Below, in pieces: positions 11,388 through 24,500 of a stretch of DNA of 64,000 nucleotides. This DNA comes from Paratinospora sagittata (lineage: Eukaryota > Streptophyta > Magnoliopsida > Ranunculales > Menispermaceae), in the NCBI GenBank assembly GCA_035771175.1, contig CM069603.1:19258286-19322285 (forward strand). The letters are read 5' to 3'. Each line of letters begins with the position of its first letter. Position 1 is the stretch's first letter. Below the pieces are notes generated by a model. The model was not told where the DNA came from. It ran no database searches and saw nothing but the letters and a program-made list of their open reading frames with translations. The translations under genes were made by a program, and so were the position numbers.

Positions 11388-14300
11388 GGGGTCACCCTAC
11401 ACACCAGAGATCAAACTAATGCATTAGACATGAGATATGTCTTCGTTCTTCGAGCTTGATCTTTGTAGACTTCGAAAGCTATTGTTTGATGTGTTCTTGA
11501 TGCAAAACAGGTGATGTGTTCTTTTTTGATGTGTTATCTTTCCGAGACCACTTCATATTTTAAACAATGGATAGCCTCTGCAAATCTTAGCACACAAGGG
11601 ATAAAATGAAGAACTTGCTGAACATGAAGACAGATTGCAATTTTGATTCAATTCGAAGCCTTTTTTTGCAAATGCAAGAATCATTACTTTCTTTTCTTGA
11701 AAACCTCTTCGGAAAGCTCAATCTAACTTGCAAAAATCGTGCGTGTTGTATTTTGGAAAATGAGAGAATGAGTGTTTTATAAAATTTGAAGTTGAAGGTT
11801 AAAGAGCAAGAGTATTACAAAATGATTTGAATTCAAAACATTGTTCAATCTAAAGTTGTTTTGGGCGTGCGAGACAATGGGAATCATCTAGGTGTTACTT
11901 GAGAATATTTCAATTAAGATAACCTGGCAAAACTATGAAGGAATAGAAAAATCGAGCAAGCAGAAGTGCCCACATTTTTCTCGTTAGAAATATTAGATTT
12001 TAGTCTAAGACGTGCCAATTGCTAGATAGCCTTATTTTTGAAAAATTAATATTTTGACACTAAAGAACCATTTCATTGACTCAAAACACTTTGATATAAG
12101 AATAAACACTTTTAAATAATTCAAAACTCATTGAAATTATGATTAAAACCTTTCGAAAAACATTTTTGTCAAAATGAAATACTATATTGAAAGTGATTTT
12201 GAAGACTTTGCAATTTTCAGAGTTTTAGTGCTGAGATTGATCGAGGGGTTACCCTACACACCAGAGATCAAACTAATGCATTAGACATGAAATATGTCTT
12301 CGTTCTTCGAGCTTGATCTTGTAGACTTCGAAAGCTATTGTTTGATGTGCTCTTGATGCAAAACAGGTGATGTGGTCTTTTTTGATGTTTTATCTTACCG
12401 AGACAACTTCACATACTTAGAGTTTTAAACAATGGATAGCCTCTGCAAATCTTAGCACAAAAGGGATAAAATGTAAAACTCGTTGAACATCAAGACAGAT
12501 TGCAATTTTGATTCAATTCGAAGCCTTTTTTTGCAAATGCAAGAATCATTACTTTCTTCTCTTGAAAAACTCTTTGGAAAGCTCAATCTAAGTTGCAATA
12601 ATCGTGCGTGTTGTATTTTTAAAAATCGTAGAATGAGTGTTTTATAAAATTTGAAGTTGAAGGTTAAAGAGCAAGAGTACTACAAACTGATTTGAATTCA
12701 AAACATTGTTTAATCTAAAGTTGTTTTGGGCGTGCGAGACAATGGGAATCATCTAGGTGTTACTGGAGAATATTTCAATTAAGATAACCAGGCAAAACTA
12801 TGCAAGGAATAGAAAAATCGAGCAAGTAGAAGTGCCCACATTTTTCTCGTTAGAAATATTAGATTTTTGTCTAAGACGTGGTTAGCATGCTATTAGGGTG
12901 TGTACCATCTTATCTATTGACAGATAGCAGGTAGATATACACAAACCCGAGAGGTCGAGTTTTTTAGACTTTCCGATAGCGTGTTATCAAGGCCTATAGC
13001 GCGCTATTGCGCATTTTACTAAAAATGGAAAAATCACGGCAACAGCTCTATAGCGAGTTATCAAAGGGGATAGCGCGATATAGACAATTTTCCAAAAATA
13101 TAAATGTTTTATTATTGAACCCTGTCTGCGTGCTATCAACACTGATAGTCCGCTATTGCCTTCTGAAATTTTTTGGCAAATTGCTGGAGAGCCATATTTT
13201 TGAAAAATTAATATTTTGACACTAAAGAACCATTCCATTGACTCAAAACACTTTGATATAGGATTAAACACTTTTAAATAATTCAAAACTCATTGAAATT
13301 ATGAATAAAACCTTTCGAAAAACATTTTTTTCTAAATAAAATACTATATCGAAAGTGATTTTGAAGACTTTGCAATTTTTAGAGTTTTAGTGCTGAGATT
13401 GATCGAGGGGTTACCCTACACACCAGAGATCAAACTAATGCATTAGACATGAGATATGTCTTCGTTCTTCGAGCTTGATCTTTGTAGACTTCGAAAGCTA
13501 TTGTTTGATGTGTTCTTGATGCAAAACAGGTGGTGTGTTCTTTTTTGATGTGTTATCTTACCGAGACCACCTCATATACTTAGAGATTTAAACAATAGAT
13601 AGCCTCTGCAAATCTTTGCACAAAAGGGATAAAATGAAGAACTTGCTGAACATCAAGACAGATTGCAATTTTGATTCAATTCGAAGCTTGTTTTTCCAAA
13701 TGCAAGAATCATTACTTTCTTCTCATGAAAAACTCTTTGGAAAGCTCAATCTAACTTGCAAAAATCGTGCGTGTTGTATTTTTGAAAATCGGAGAATGAG
13801 TGTATTATAAAATTTGAAGTTGAAGGTTAAAGAACAAGAGTACTACAAAATCATTTAAATTTAAAACATTGTTTAATCTAAAGTTGTTTTGGGCGTGCGA
13901 GGCAATGAGAATTATCTAGGTGTTACTAGAGAATATTTCAATTAAGATAACCTGGCAAAACAGTGTAAGGAATAGAAAAATCCAGTAAGGAGAAGTGCCC
14001 ACATTTTTCTCGTTAGAAATTTCAGATTTTAGACTAAGACGTGGATAGCGTGCTATTAGGATGTGTACCCTCTTCTCTATTGACAGATAGCAGGCTATAG
14101 CAGGTCGATATACACAAACCCGAGAGGTCGAGTTTTTTAGACTTTCCGATAGCGTGTTATCAAGGCTTATAGCGCGCTATTGCCCATTTTACTAAAAATG
14201 GAAAAATCACGACAACAGCTCTATAGCGAGTTATGAAAGGGGATAGCGCTCTATAGACAATTTTCCAAAAAAATAAATGTTTTATTATTGAACCCTGTCT

Positions 14301-15726
14301 GCGTGCTATTAACACTGATAGTGCGCTAGTGCCTTCTGAAAATTTTTGGCAAATTGCTGGATAGCCTTATTTTTGAAAAATTAATATTTTAACACTAAAG
14401 AACCATTTCATTGACTCAAAACACTTTGATATAAGATTAAAACACTTTTAAATAATTCAAAAGTCATTGAAATTATGATTAAACCTTTCGGAAAATATTT
14501 TTTTCAAAATGAAATACTATATCGAAAGCGATTCTGAAGAGTTTGCAATTTTTAGAGTTTTAGTGCTGAGATTGATCGAGGGGTTACCCTACACACCAGA
14601 GATCAAACTAATGCATTAGACATGTGATATGTCTTCGTTCTTCGAGCTTAATCTTTGTAGACTTCGAAAGCTATTGTTTGATGTGTTCTTTTTTGATGTG
14701 TTATCTTACCGAGACCACTTCATATACTTAGTGTTTTAAACAATGGATAGCCTCTCCAAATCTTAGCACAAAAGGGATAAAATGAAGAACTTGCTGAACA
14801 TCAAGACAGATTGCAATTTTGATTCAATTCGAAGCTTGGTTTTGCAAATGCAAGAATCATTACTTTCTTCTCTTGAAAAACTCTTTGGAAAGCTCAATCT
14901 GACTTGCAAAAATCGTGCGTGTTGTATTTTTAAAAATCAGAGAATGATCGTTTTATAAAATTTGAAGTTGAAGGTTAAAGAGCAAGAGTACTACAAAATG
15001 ATTTGAATTTAAAACATTGTTTAATCTAAAGTTGTTTTGGGCATGCGAGACAATGGGAATCATCTAGGTGTTACTAAAGAATATTTCAATTAAGATAACC
15101 TGGCAAAACTGTGTAAGGAATAGAAAAATCCAGCAAGGAGAAGTGCCCACATTTTTCTCGTTAGAAATATCAGGTTTTAGTCTAAAACGTGGATAGCGTG
15201 CTATTAGGGTGTGTACCATCTTCTCTATTAACAGATAGCAGGCTATAGCAGGTCGATTTACAAACCCGAGAGGTCGAGTTTTTTAGACTTTCCGATAGCG
15301 TGTTATCAAGGCCTATAGCGCGCTATTGCCCATTTTACTAAAAATTGAAAAATCACGGCAACAGCTCTATAGCGAGTTATCAAAGGGGATAGCGCGTTAT
15401 AGACAATTTTCCAAAAAAATAAATCTTTTATTATTGAACCCTGTCTGCGTGCTATCAACACTGATAGTGCGCTAGTGCCTTCTGAAAAATTTTGGCAAAT
15501 TGCTGGATAGCCTTATTTTTGAAAAATTAATATTTTGACACTAAAGAACCATTTCATTGTCTCAAAACACTTTGATATAAGATTAAACACTTTTAAATAA
15601 TTCAAAACTCATTGAAATTATGATTACAACCTTACGGAAAACATTTTTTTCAAAATGAAATACTACATCGAAAGTGATTTTTAAGACTGCAATTTTCAGA
15701 GTTTTAGTGCTAAGATTGATCGAGGG
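11388..15726 (+). repeat. Satellite array, subfamily B, divergent units
   Basis: Units start at 11391, 12249, 13410 and 14583 (858, 1,161, 1,173 and 1,144 bp). Subfamily B is recognised by ATCATTACTTTCTTCTC with GAAAAACTC (A has ATCACGACTTTCTTC with TTTAAACACTC), by GGGCGTGCGAGACAATGGG, and by CCCTGTCTGCGTGCTATCAAC. The 858-bp unit lost the palindrome-rich module: GACGTG is joined directly to CCAATTGCTAGATAGCC near 12014. The frames at 12987-13286 and 13007-13219 lie within one unit on opposite strands and are not convincing genes. Confidence 0.92.
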
Positions 15727-18700
15727 CTTACCCTACACACCAGAGATGAAACTAACGCATTAGACATGACATATGTCTTCGTTCTTCGAGCTTGATCTTT
15801 GTAGACTTCGGAAGCTATTGTTTGATGTGTTCTTCATGCAAAACAGGTGATGTGTTGTTTTTTGATGTGTTATCTTACCAAGACCACTTCATATACTTAA
15901 GAGTTTTAAACAATGGATAGCCTCTGCAAATCATAGCACAAAAGGGATAAAATGAAGAACTTGCTGAACATCAAGACAGATTGCGATTTTGATTCAATTC
16001 GAAACCTTTTTTTGCGAATGCAAGAATCATTACTTTCTTTTCTTGAAAAACTCTTTGGAAAGCTCAATCTAACTTGCAAAGATCGTACGTGTTGTATTTT
16101 TGAAAATCAGAGAATGAGTGTTTTATAAAATTTGAAGTTGAAGGTTAAAGAGCAAGAGTACTACAAAATGATTTAAATTTAAAACATTGTTTAATCTAAA
16201 GTTGTTTTGGGCGTGCGAGGCAATGGGAATCATCTAGGTGTTACTAGAGAATATTTCAATTAAGATAACCTGGCAAAACAGTGTAAGGAATAGAAAAATC
16301 CAGTACGAAGAAGTGCCCACATTTTTCTCGTTAGAAATATCAGATTTTAGACTAAGACGTGGATAGCGTGCTATTAGGATGTGTACCATCTTCTCTATTG
16401 ACAGATAGCAGGCTATAGCAGGTCGATATACACAAACCCGAGAGGTCGAGTTTTTTAGACTTTCCGATAGCGTGTTATCAAGGCCTATAGCGCGCTATTG
16501 CCCATTTTACTAAAAATGAAAAAATCACGGCAATAGCTCTATAGCGAGTTATCAAAGGGGATAGCGAGCTATAGACAATTTTCCGAAAATATAAATGCTT
16601 TATTATTGAACCCTGTCTGCGTGCTATCAGCACTGACAGTGCGCTAGTGCCTTCTGAAAATTTTTGACAAATTTTGGATAGTCTTATTTTTTAAAAATTA
16701 ATATCTTAACACTAAAGAACCATTTCATTGACTCAAAACACTTTGATATAAGATTAAACACTTTTAAATAAGTCAAAACTCATTGAAATTATGATTAAAC
16801 CTTTCGGAAAACATTTTTTTCAAAATGAAAAACTATATCGAAAGCAATTTTGAAGACTTTGCAATTTTCAGAGTTTTAGTGCTGAGATTGATCGAGGGGT
16901 TACCCTACACACCAGAGATCAAACTAATGCATTAGACATGAGATATGTCTTCGTTCTTCGAGCTTGATCTTTGTAGACTTCGGAAGCTGTTGTTTTGATG
17001 TGTTCTTCATGCAAAACAAGTGATGCGTTGTTTTTTTATGTGTTATCTTACCAAGACCACTTCATATACTTAAGAGTTTTAAACAATGGATAGCCTCTGC
17101 AAATCTTAGCACAAAAGGGATAAAATGAAGAACATGCTGAACATCAAGACAGATTGCAATTTTGATTCAATTCGAAGCTTGTTTTTGCGAATGCAAGAAT
17201 CATTACTTTCTTCTCTTGAAAAACCCTTTGGAAAGCTCGATTTAACTTGCAAAAATTGTGCGTGTTGTATTTTTGAAAATCAGAGAATGAGTGTTTTATA
17301 TAATTTGAAGTTGAAGGATAAAGAGCAAGAGTACTACAAAATTATATGAATTCAAAACATTGTTTGATCTAAAGTTGCTTTGGGCTTGCGAGGCAATTGG
17401 AATCATCTATGTGGTACTAGAGAATATTTCAATTAAGATAACCTGGAAAACTGTGCAAGGAATAGAAAAATTGGGCAACCAGAAATGCCCACATTTTTCT
17501 CGTTAGAAATATCAGATTATAGTCTAAGACGTGGATAGCGTGATATTAGGGTGTGTGCCATCTTCTCTATTAACAGATAGCAGGTTATAGCAGGTCGATA
17601 TATACAAACCTGAGAGGTCGAGTTTTTTAGACTTTCCGATAGCGTGTTATCAAGGCCTATAGCGCTATTGCCCATTTTACTAAAAATGGAAAAATCACGG
17701 CAACAGCTCTATAGCGAGTTATGAAAGGGGATAGCGCGCTATAGACAATTTCCCCAAAAAATAAATGTTTTATTATTGAACCCTGTCTGCGTGCTATCAA
17801 CACTGATAGTGCGCTAGTGCCTTCTGAAAAATTTTGGCAAATTGCTGGATAGCCTTATTTTTGAAAAAGTAATATTTTGACACTAAAGAACCATTTCATT
17901 GTCTCAAAACACTTTGATATAAGTTTAAACACTTTTAAATAATTCAAAACTCATTGAAATTATGATTACAACCTTTCGGAAAACATTTTTTTCAAAATGA
18001 AATACTATATCGAAAGTGATTTTTAAGACTTTGCAATTTTCAGAGTTTTAGTGCTAAGATTGATCGAGGGGTTACCCTACACACCAGAGATGAAACTAAC
18101 GACATGAGATATGTCTTCGTTCTTCGAGCTTGATCTTTGTAGACTTCGGAAGCTATTGTTTGATGTGTTCTTCATGCAAAACAGGTGATGTGTTGTTTTT
18201 TGATGTGTTATCTTACCAAGACCACTTCATATACTTAAGAGTTTTAAACAATGGATAGCCTCTGCAAATCTTAGCACAAAAGGGATAAAATGAAGAACTT
18301 GCTGAACATCAAGACAGATTGCGATTTTGATTCAATTCGAAACCTTTTTTTCCGAATGCAAGAATCATTACTTTCTTTTCTTGAAAAACTCTTTGGAAAG
18401 CTCAATCTAACTTGCAAAAATCGTGCGTGTTGTATTTTTGAAAATCAGAGAATGAGTGTTTTATAAAATTTGAAGTTGAAGGTTAAATAGCAAGAGTACT
18501 ACAAAATGATTTAAATTTAAAACATTGTTTAATCTAAAGTTGTTTTGGCCGTGCGAGGCAATGGGAATCATCTAGGTGTTACTAGAGAATATTTCAATTA
18601 AGATAACCTGGCAAAACAGTGCAAGGAATTGAAAAATCCAGTAAGGAGAAGTGCCCACATTTTTCTTGTTAGAAATATCAGATTTTAGACTAAGACGTGG

Positions 18701-21586
18701 ATAGCGTGCTATTAGGATGTGTATCATCTTCTCTATTGACAGATAGCAAGATATAGCAGGTCGATATACACAAACCCGAGAGGTCGAGTCTTTTAGACTT
18801 TCCGATAGCGTGTTATCAAGGCCTATAGCGCGCTATTGCCTATTTTACTAAAAATGAAAAAATCACGGCAACAGCTCTATAGCCAGTTATCAAAGGGGAT
18901 AGCGCGCTATAGACAATTTTCCGAAAAAATAAATGCTTTCTTATTGAACCCTGTCTGCGTGCTATCAACACTGACAGTGCGCTAGTGCCTTCTGAAAATT
19001 TTTGACAAATTCTGGATAGCCTTATTTTTGAAAAATTAATATTTTAACACTAAAGAACCATTTCATTGATTCAAAACACTTTGATATAAGATTAAACACT
19101 TTTAAATAATTCAAAACACATTGAAATTATGATTAAAACCTTTCGGAAAACATTTTTTTCAAAATGAAAAACTATATCGGAAGCGATTTTGAAGACTTTG
19201 CAATTTTCAGAGTTTTAGTGCTGAGATTGATCGAGGGGTTACCCTACACACCAGAGATGAAACTAACGCATTTGACATGAGATATGTCTTCGTTCTTCGA
19301 GCTTGATCTTTGTAGACTTCAGAAGCTATTGTTTTGATGTGTTCTTCATGCAAAACAGGTGATGCGTTGTTTTTTGATGTGTTATCTTACCAAGACCACT
19401 TCATATACTTAAGAGTTTTAAACAATGGATAGCCTCTGCAAATCTTAGCACAAAAGGGATAAAATGAAGAACATGCTGAACATCAAGACAGATTGCAATT
19501 TTGATTCAATTCGAAGCTTGTTTTTGCGAATGCAAGAATCATTACTTTCTTCTCTTGAAAAACCCTTTGGAAAGCTCGATCTAACTTGCAAAAATTGTGC
19601 GTGTTGTATTTTTGAAAATCAGAGAATGAGTGTTTTATATAATTTGAAGTTGAAGGATAAAGAGCAAGAGTACTACAAAATTATACGAATTCAAAACATT
19701 GTTTAATCTAAAGTTGCTTTGGGCTTGCGAGGCAATGGGAATCATTTATGTGGTACTAGAGAATATTTCAATTAAGATAACCTGGCAAAACTGTGCAAGG
19801 AATAGAAAAATCGGGCAAGCAGAAATGCCCACATTTTTCTCGTTAGAAATATCAGATTATAGTCTAAGACGTGGATAGCGTGATATTAGGGTGTGTGCCA
19901 TCTTCTCTATTAACAGATAGCAGGTTATAGCAGGTCGATATATACAAACCTGAGAGGTCGAGTTTTTTAGACTTTCCGATAGCGTGTTATCAAGGCCTAT
20001 AGCGCGCTATTGCCCATTTTACTAAAAATGGAAGAATCACGGCAACAGCTCTATAGCGAGTTATGAAAGGGGATAGCGCGCTATAGACAATTTTCCAAAA
20101 AAATAAATGTTTTATTATTGAACCCTGTATGCGTGCTATTAACACTGATAGGGCGCTAGTGCCTTCTGAAAATTTTTGGCAAATTGCTGGATAGCCTTAT
20201 TTTTGAAAAATTAATATTTTGACACTAAAGAACCATTTCATTGACTCAAAACACTTTGATATAAGATTAAACACTTTTAAATAATTCAAAACTCATTGAA
20301 ATTATGATTAAAACCTTTCGGAAAACATTTTTTTCAAAATGAAAAACTATATCGAAAGCGATTTTGAAGACTTTGCAATTTTCAGAGTTTTAGTGCTGAG
20401 ATTGATCGAGGGGTTACCCTACACAACAGAGATGAAACTAACGCATTTGACATGAGATATGTCTTCGTTCTTCGAGCTTGATCTTTGTAGACTTCAGAAG
20501 CTATTGTTTTGATGTGTTCTTCATGCAAAACAGGTGATGCGTTGTTTTTTGATGTGTTATCTTACCAAGACCACTTCATATACTTAAGAGTTTTAAACAA
20601 TAGATAGCCTCTGCAAATCTTAGCACAAAAGGGATAGAATGAAGAACATGCTGAACATCAAGACAGATTGCAATTTTGATTCAATTCGAAGCTTGTTTTT
20701 GCGAATGCAAGAATCATTACTTTCTTCTCTTGAAAAACCCTTTGGAAAGCTCGATTTAACTTGCAAAAATTGTGCGTGTTGTATTTTTGAAAATCAGAGA
20801 ATGAGTGTTTTATATAATTTGAAGTTGAAGGATAAAGAGCAAGAGTACTACAAAATTATATGAATTCAAAACATTGTTTGATCTAAAGTTGCTTTGGGCT
20901 TGCGAGGCAATTGGAATCATCTATGTGGTACTAGAGAATATTTCAATTAAGATAACCTGGAAAACTGTGCAAGGAATAGAAAAATTGGGCAACCAGAAAT
21001 GCCCACATTTTTCTCGTTAGAAATATCAGATTATAGTCTAAGACGTGGATAGCGTGATATTAGGGTGTGTACCATCTTCTCTATTAACAGATAGCAGGTT
21101 ATAGCAGGTCGATATATACAAACCCGAGAGGTCGCGTTTTTTAGACTTTCCGATAGCGTGTTATCAAGGCCTATAGCGCACTATTGCACATTTTACAAAA
21201 AACGGAAAAATCACGGCAACAGCTCTATAGCGAGTTATGAAAGGGGATAGCGCGCTATAGACAATTTTCCAAAAAAATAAATGTTTTATTATTGAACCCT
21301 GTCTGCGTGCTATTAACACTGATAGTGCGCTAGTGCCTTCTGAAAATTTTTGGCAAATTGCTGGATAGCCTTATTTTTGAAAAATTAATATTTTGACACT
21401 AAAGAACCATTTCATTGACTCAAAACACTTTGATATAAGATTAAACACTTTTAAATAATTCAAAACTCATTGAAATTATGATTAAAACCTTTCGGAAAAC
21501 ATTTTTTTCAAAATGAAAAACTATATCGAAAGCGATTTTGAAGACTTTGCAATTTTCAGAGTTTTGGTGCTGAGATTGATCGAGGG
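15727..21586 (+). repeat. Satellite B dimeric higher-order repeat, 2,344-bp period
   Basis: Units start at 15727, 16899, 18071, 19239 and 20413. Units 15727 and 18071 share GATTGCGATTTTGATTC and TCGAAACC. Units 16899, 19239 and 20413 share GAAGAACATGCTGAACATC, CCCTTTGGAAAGCTCGAT and GTTTTATATAATTTGAAG, which opens a 74-80 codon frame at 17125, 19464 and 20639. The order is two dimers plus one extra second-type unit. The frame owes its length to one T-for-A change that removes a stop codon shared by other units, so I do not call it a gene. Confidence 0.9.
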
Positions 21587-24500
21587 GTTACCCTACACAC
21601 CAGAGATGAAACTAATGCATTAGACATGAGATATGTCTTTGTTCTTCGAGCTTAATCTTTGTAGACTTCGAAAGCTATTGTTTGATGTGTTCTTTTTTGA
21701 TGTGTTATCTTACCGAGACCACTTCATATACTTAGTGTTTTAAACAATGGATAGCCTCTGCAAATCTTAGCACCAAAGGGATAAAATGAAGAACTTGCTG
21801 AACATCAAGACAAATTGGAATTTTGATTCAATTCGAAGCCTTTTTTTGCGAATGCAAGAATCATTACTTTCTTTTCTTGAAAAAATCTTTGGAAAGCTCA
21901 ATCTAACTTGCAAAAATCGTGCGTGTTGTATTTTTGAAAATCAGAGAATGAGTGTTTTATAAAATTTGAAGTTGAAGGTTAAAGAGCAAGAGTACTACAA
22001 AATGATTTGAATTTAAAACATTGTTTAATCTAAAGTTGTTTTGGGCGTGCGAGACAATGGGAATCATCTAGGTGTTACTAGAGAATATTTCAATTAAGAT
22101 AACCTGGCAAAACAGTGTAAGGAATAGAAAAATCCAGTAAGGAAAAGCGCCCACATTTTTCTCGTTAGAAATATCAGATTTTAGACTAAGACGTGGATAG
22201 CGTGCTATTAGGATGTGTACCATCTTCTCTATTGACAGATAGCAGGCTATAGCAGGTCGATATACACAAACCCGAGAGGTCGAGTTTTTTAGACTTTCCG
22301 ATAGCGTGTTATCAAGGCCAATAGCGCGCTATTGCCCATTTTACTAAAAATGAAAAAATCACGGCAACAACTCTGTAGCGAGTTATCAAAGGGGATAGCG
22401 CGCCATAGACAATTTTCCGAAAAAATAAATGTTTTATTATTGAACCCTGTCTGCGTGCTATCAACACTGATAGTGCCCTAGTGCCTTCTGAAAATTTTTG
22501 ACAAATTCTGGATAGCCTTATTTTTGAAAAATTAATATTTTGACACTAAAGAACCATTTCATTGACTCAAAACACTTTGATATAAGATTAAACACTTTTA
22601 AATAATTCAAAACTCATTGAAATTATGATTAAAACCTTTCGAAAAACATTTTTTTTCAAAATGAAAAACTATATCGAAAGCGATTTTGAAGACTTTGCAA
22701 TTTTCAGAGTTTTAGTGCTGAGATTGATCGAGGGGTTACCCTACACACCAGAGATGAAACTAATGGATTAGACATGAGATATGTCTTCGTTCTTCGAGCT
22801 TAATCTTTGTAGACTTCGAAAGCTATTGTTTGATGTGTTCTTTTTTGATGTGTTATCTTACCGAGACCACTTCATGTACTTAGTGTTTTAAACAATGGAT
22901 AGCCTCTGCAAATCTTAGCACAAAAGGGATAAAATGAAGAACTTGCTGAACATCAAGACAGATTGCAATTTTGATTCAATTCGAAGCCTTTTTTTGCGAA
23001 TGCAAGAATCATTACTTTTTTCTCTTGAAAAACTCTTTGGAAAGCTCAATCTAACTTGCAAAAATCGTGCGTGTTGTATTTTTGAAAATCAGAGAATGAG
23101 TGTTTTATAAAATTTGAAGTTGAAGGTTAAAGAGCAAGAGTACTACAAAATGATTTGAATTTAAAACATTGTTTAATCTAAAGTTGTTTTGGGCGTGCGA
23201 GACATCATCTAGGTGTTACTAGAGAATATTTCAATTAAGATAACCTGGCAAAACAGTGTAAGGAATAGAAAAATCCAGTAAGGAAAAGTGCCCACATTTT
23301 TCTCGTTAGAAATATCAGATGTTAGACTAAGACGTGGATAGCGTGCTATTAGGATGTGTACCATCTTCTCTATCGACAGATAGCAGGCTATAGCAGGTCG
23401 ATATACACAAACCCGAGAGGTCGAGTTTTTTAGACTTTCCGATAGCGTGTTATCAAGGCCTATAGCGCGCTATTCCCCATTTTACTAAAAATGAAAAAAT
23501 CACGGCAACAGCTCTATAGCGAGTTATCATAGGGGATAGCGCGCTATAGACAATTTTCCGAAAAAATAAATGCTTTATTATTGAACCCTGTATGCGTGCT
23601 ATCAACACTGATAGTGCGCTAGTGCCTTCTGAAAATTTTTGACAAATTCTGGATAGCCTTATTTTTGAAAAATTAATATTTTGACACTAAAGAACCATTT
23701 CATTGACTCAAAACACTTTGATATAAGATTAAACACTTTTAAATAATTCAAAACTCATTGAAATTATGATTAAAACCTTTCGGAAAACATTTTTTTCAAA
23801 ATGAAAAACTATATCGAAAGCGATTTTGAAGACTTTGCAATTTTCAGAGTTTTAGTGCTGAGATTGATCGAGGGGTTACCCTACACACCAGAGATGAAAC
23901 TAATGCATTAGACATGAGATATGTCTTCGTTCTTCGAGCTTAATCTTTGTAGACTTCGAAAGCTATTGTTTGATGTGTTCTTTTTTGATGTGTTATCTTA
24001 CCGAGACCACTTCATATACTTAGTGTTTTAAACAATGGATAGCCTCTGCAAATCTTAGCACAAAAGGGATAAAATGAAGAACTTGCTGAACATCAAGACA
24101 GATTGCAATTTTGATTCAATTCGAAGCCTTTTTTTGCGAATGCAAGAATCATTACTTTCTTTTCTTGAAAAACTCTTTGGAAAGCTCAATCTAACTTGCA
24201 AAAATCGTGCGTGTTGTATTTTTGAAAATCAGAGAATGAGTGTTTTATAAAATTTGAAGTTGAAGGTTAAAGAGCAAGAGTACTACAAAATGATTTGAAT
24301 TTAAAACATTGTTTAATCTAAAGTTGTTTTGGGCGTGCGAGACAATGGGAATCATCTAGGTGTTACTAGAGAATATTTCAATTAAGATAACCTGGCAAAA
24401 CAGTGTAAGGAATAGAAAAATCCAGTAAGGAAAAGTGCCCACATTTTTCTCGTTAGAAATATCAGATTTTAGACTAAGACGTGGATAGCGTGCAATTAGG

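Noticed and set aside
17125..20863. Repeated 74-80 codon plus-strand frame (17125, 19464, 20639), possible small gene
   Set aside because: It recurs at satellite periods, and sister units carry a stop in the same place. Its length depends on single-base variants, and no recognisable domain or promoter is present.
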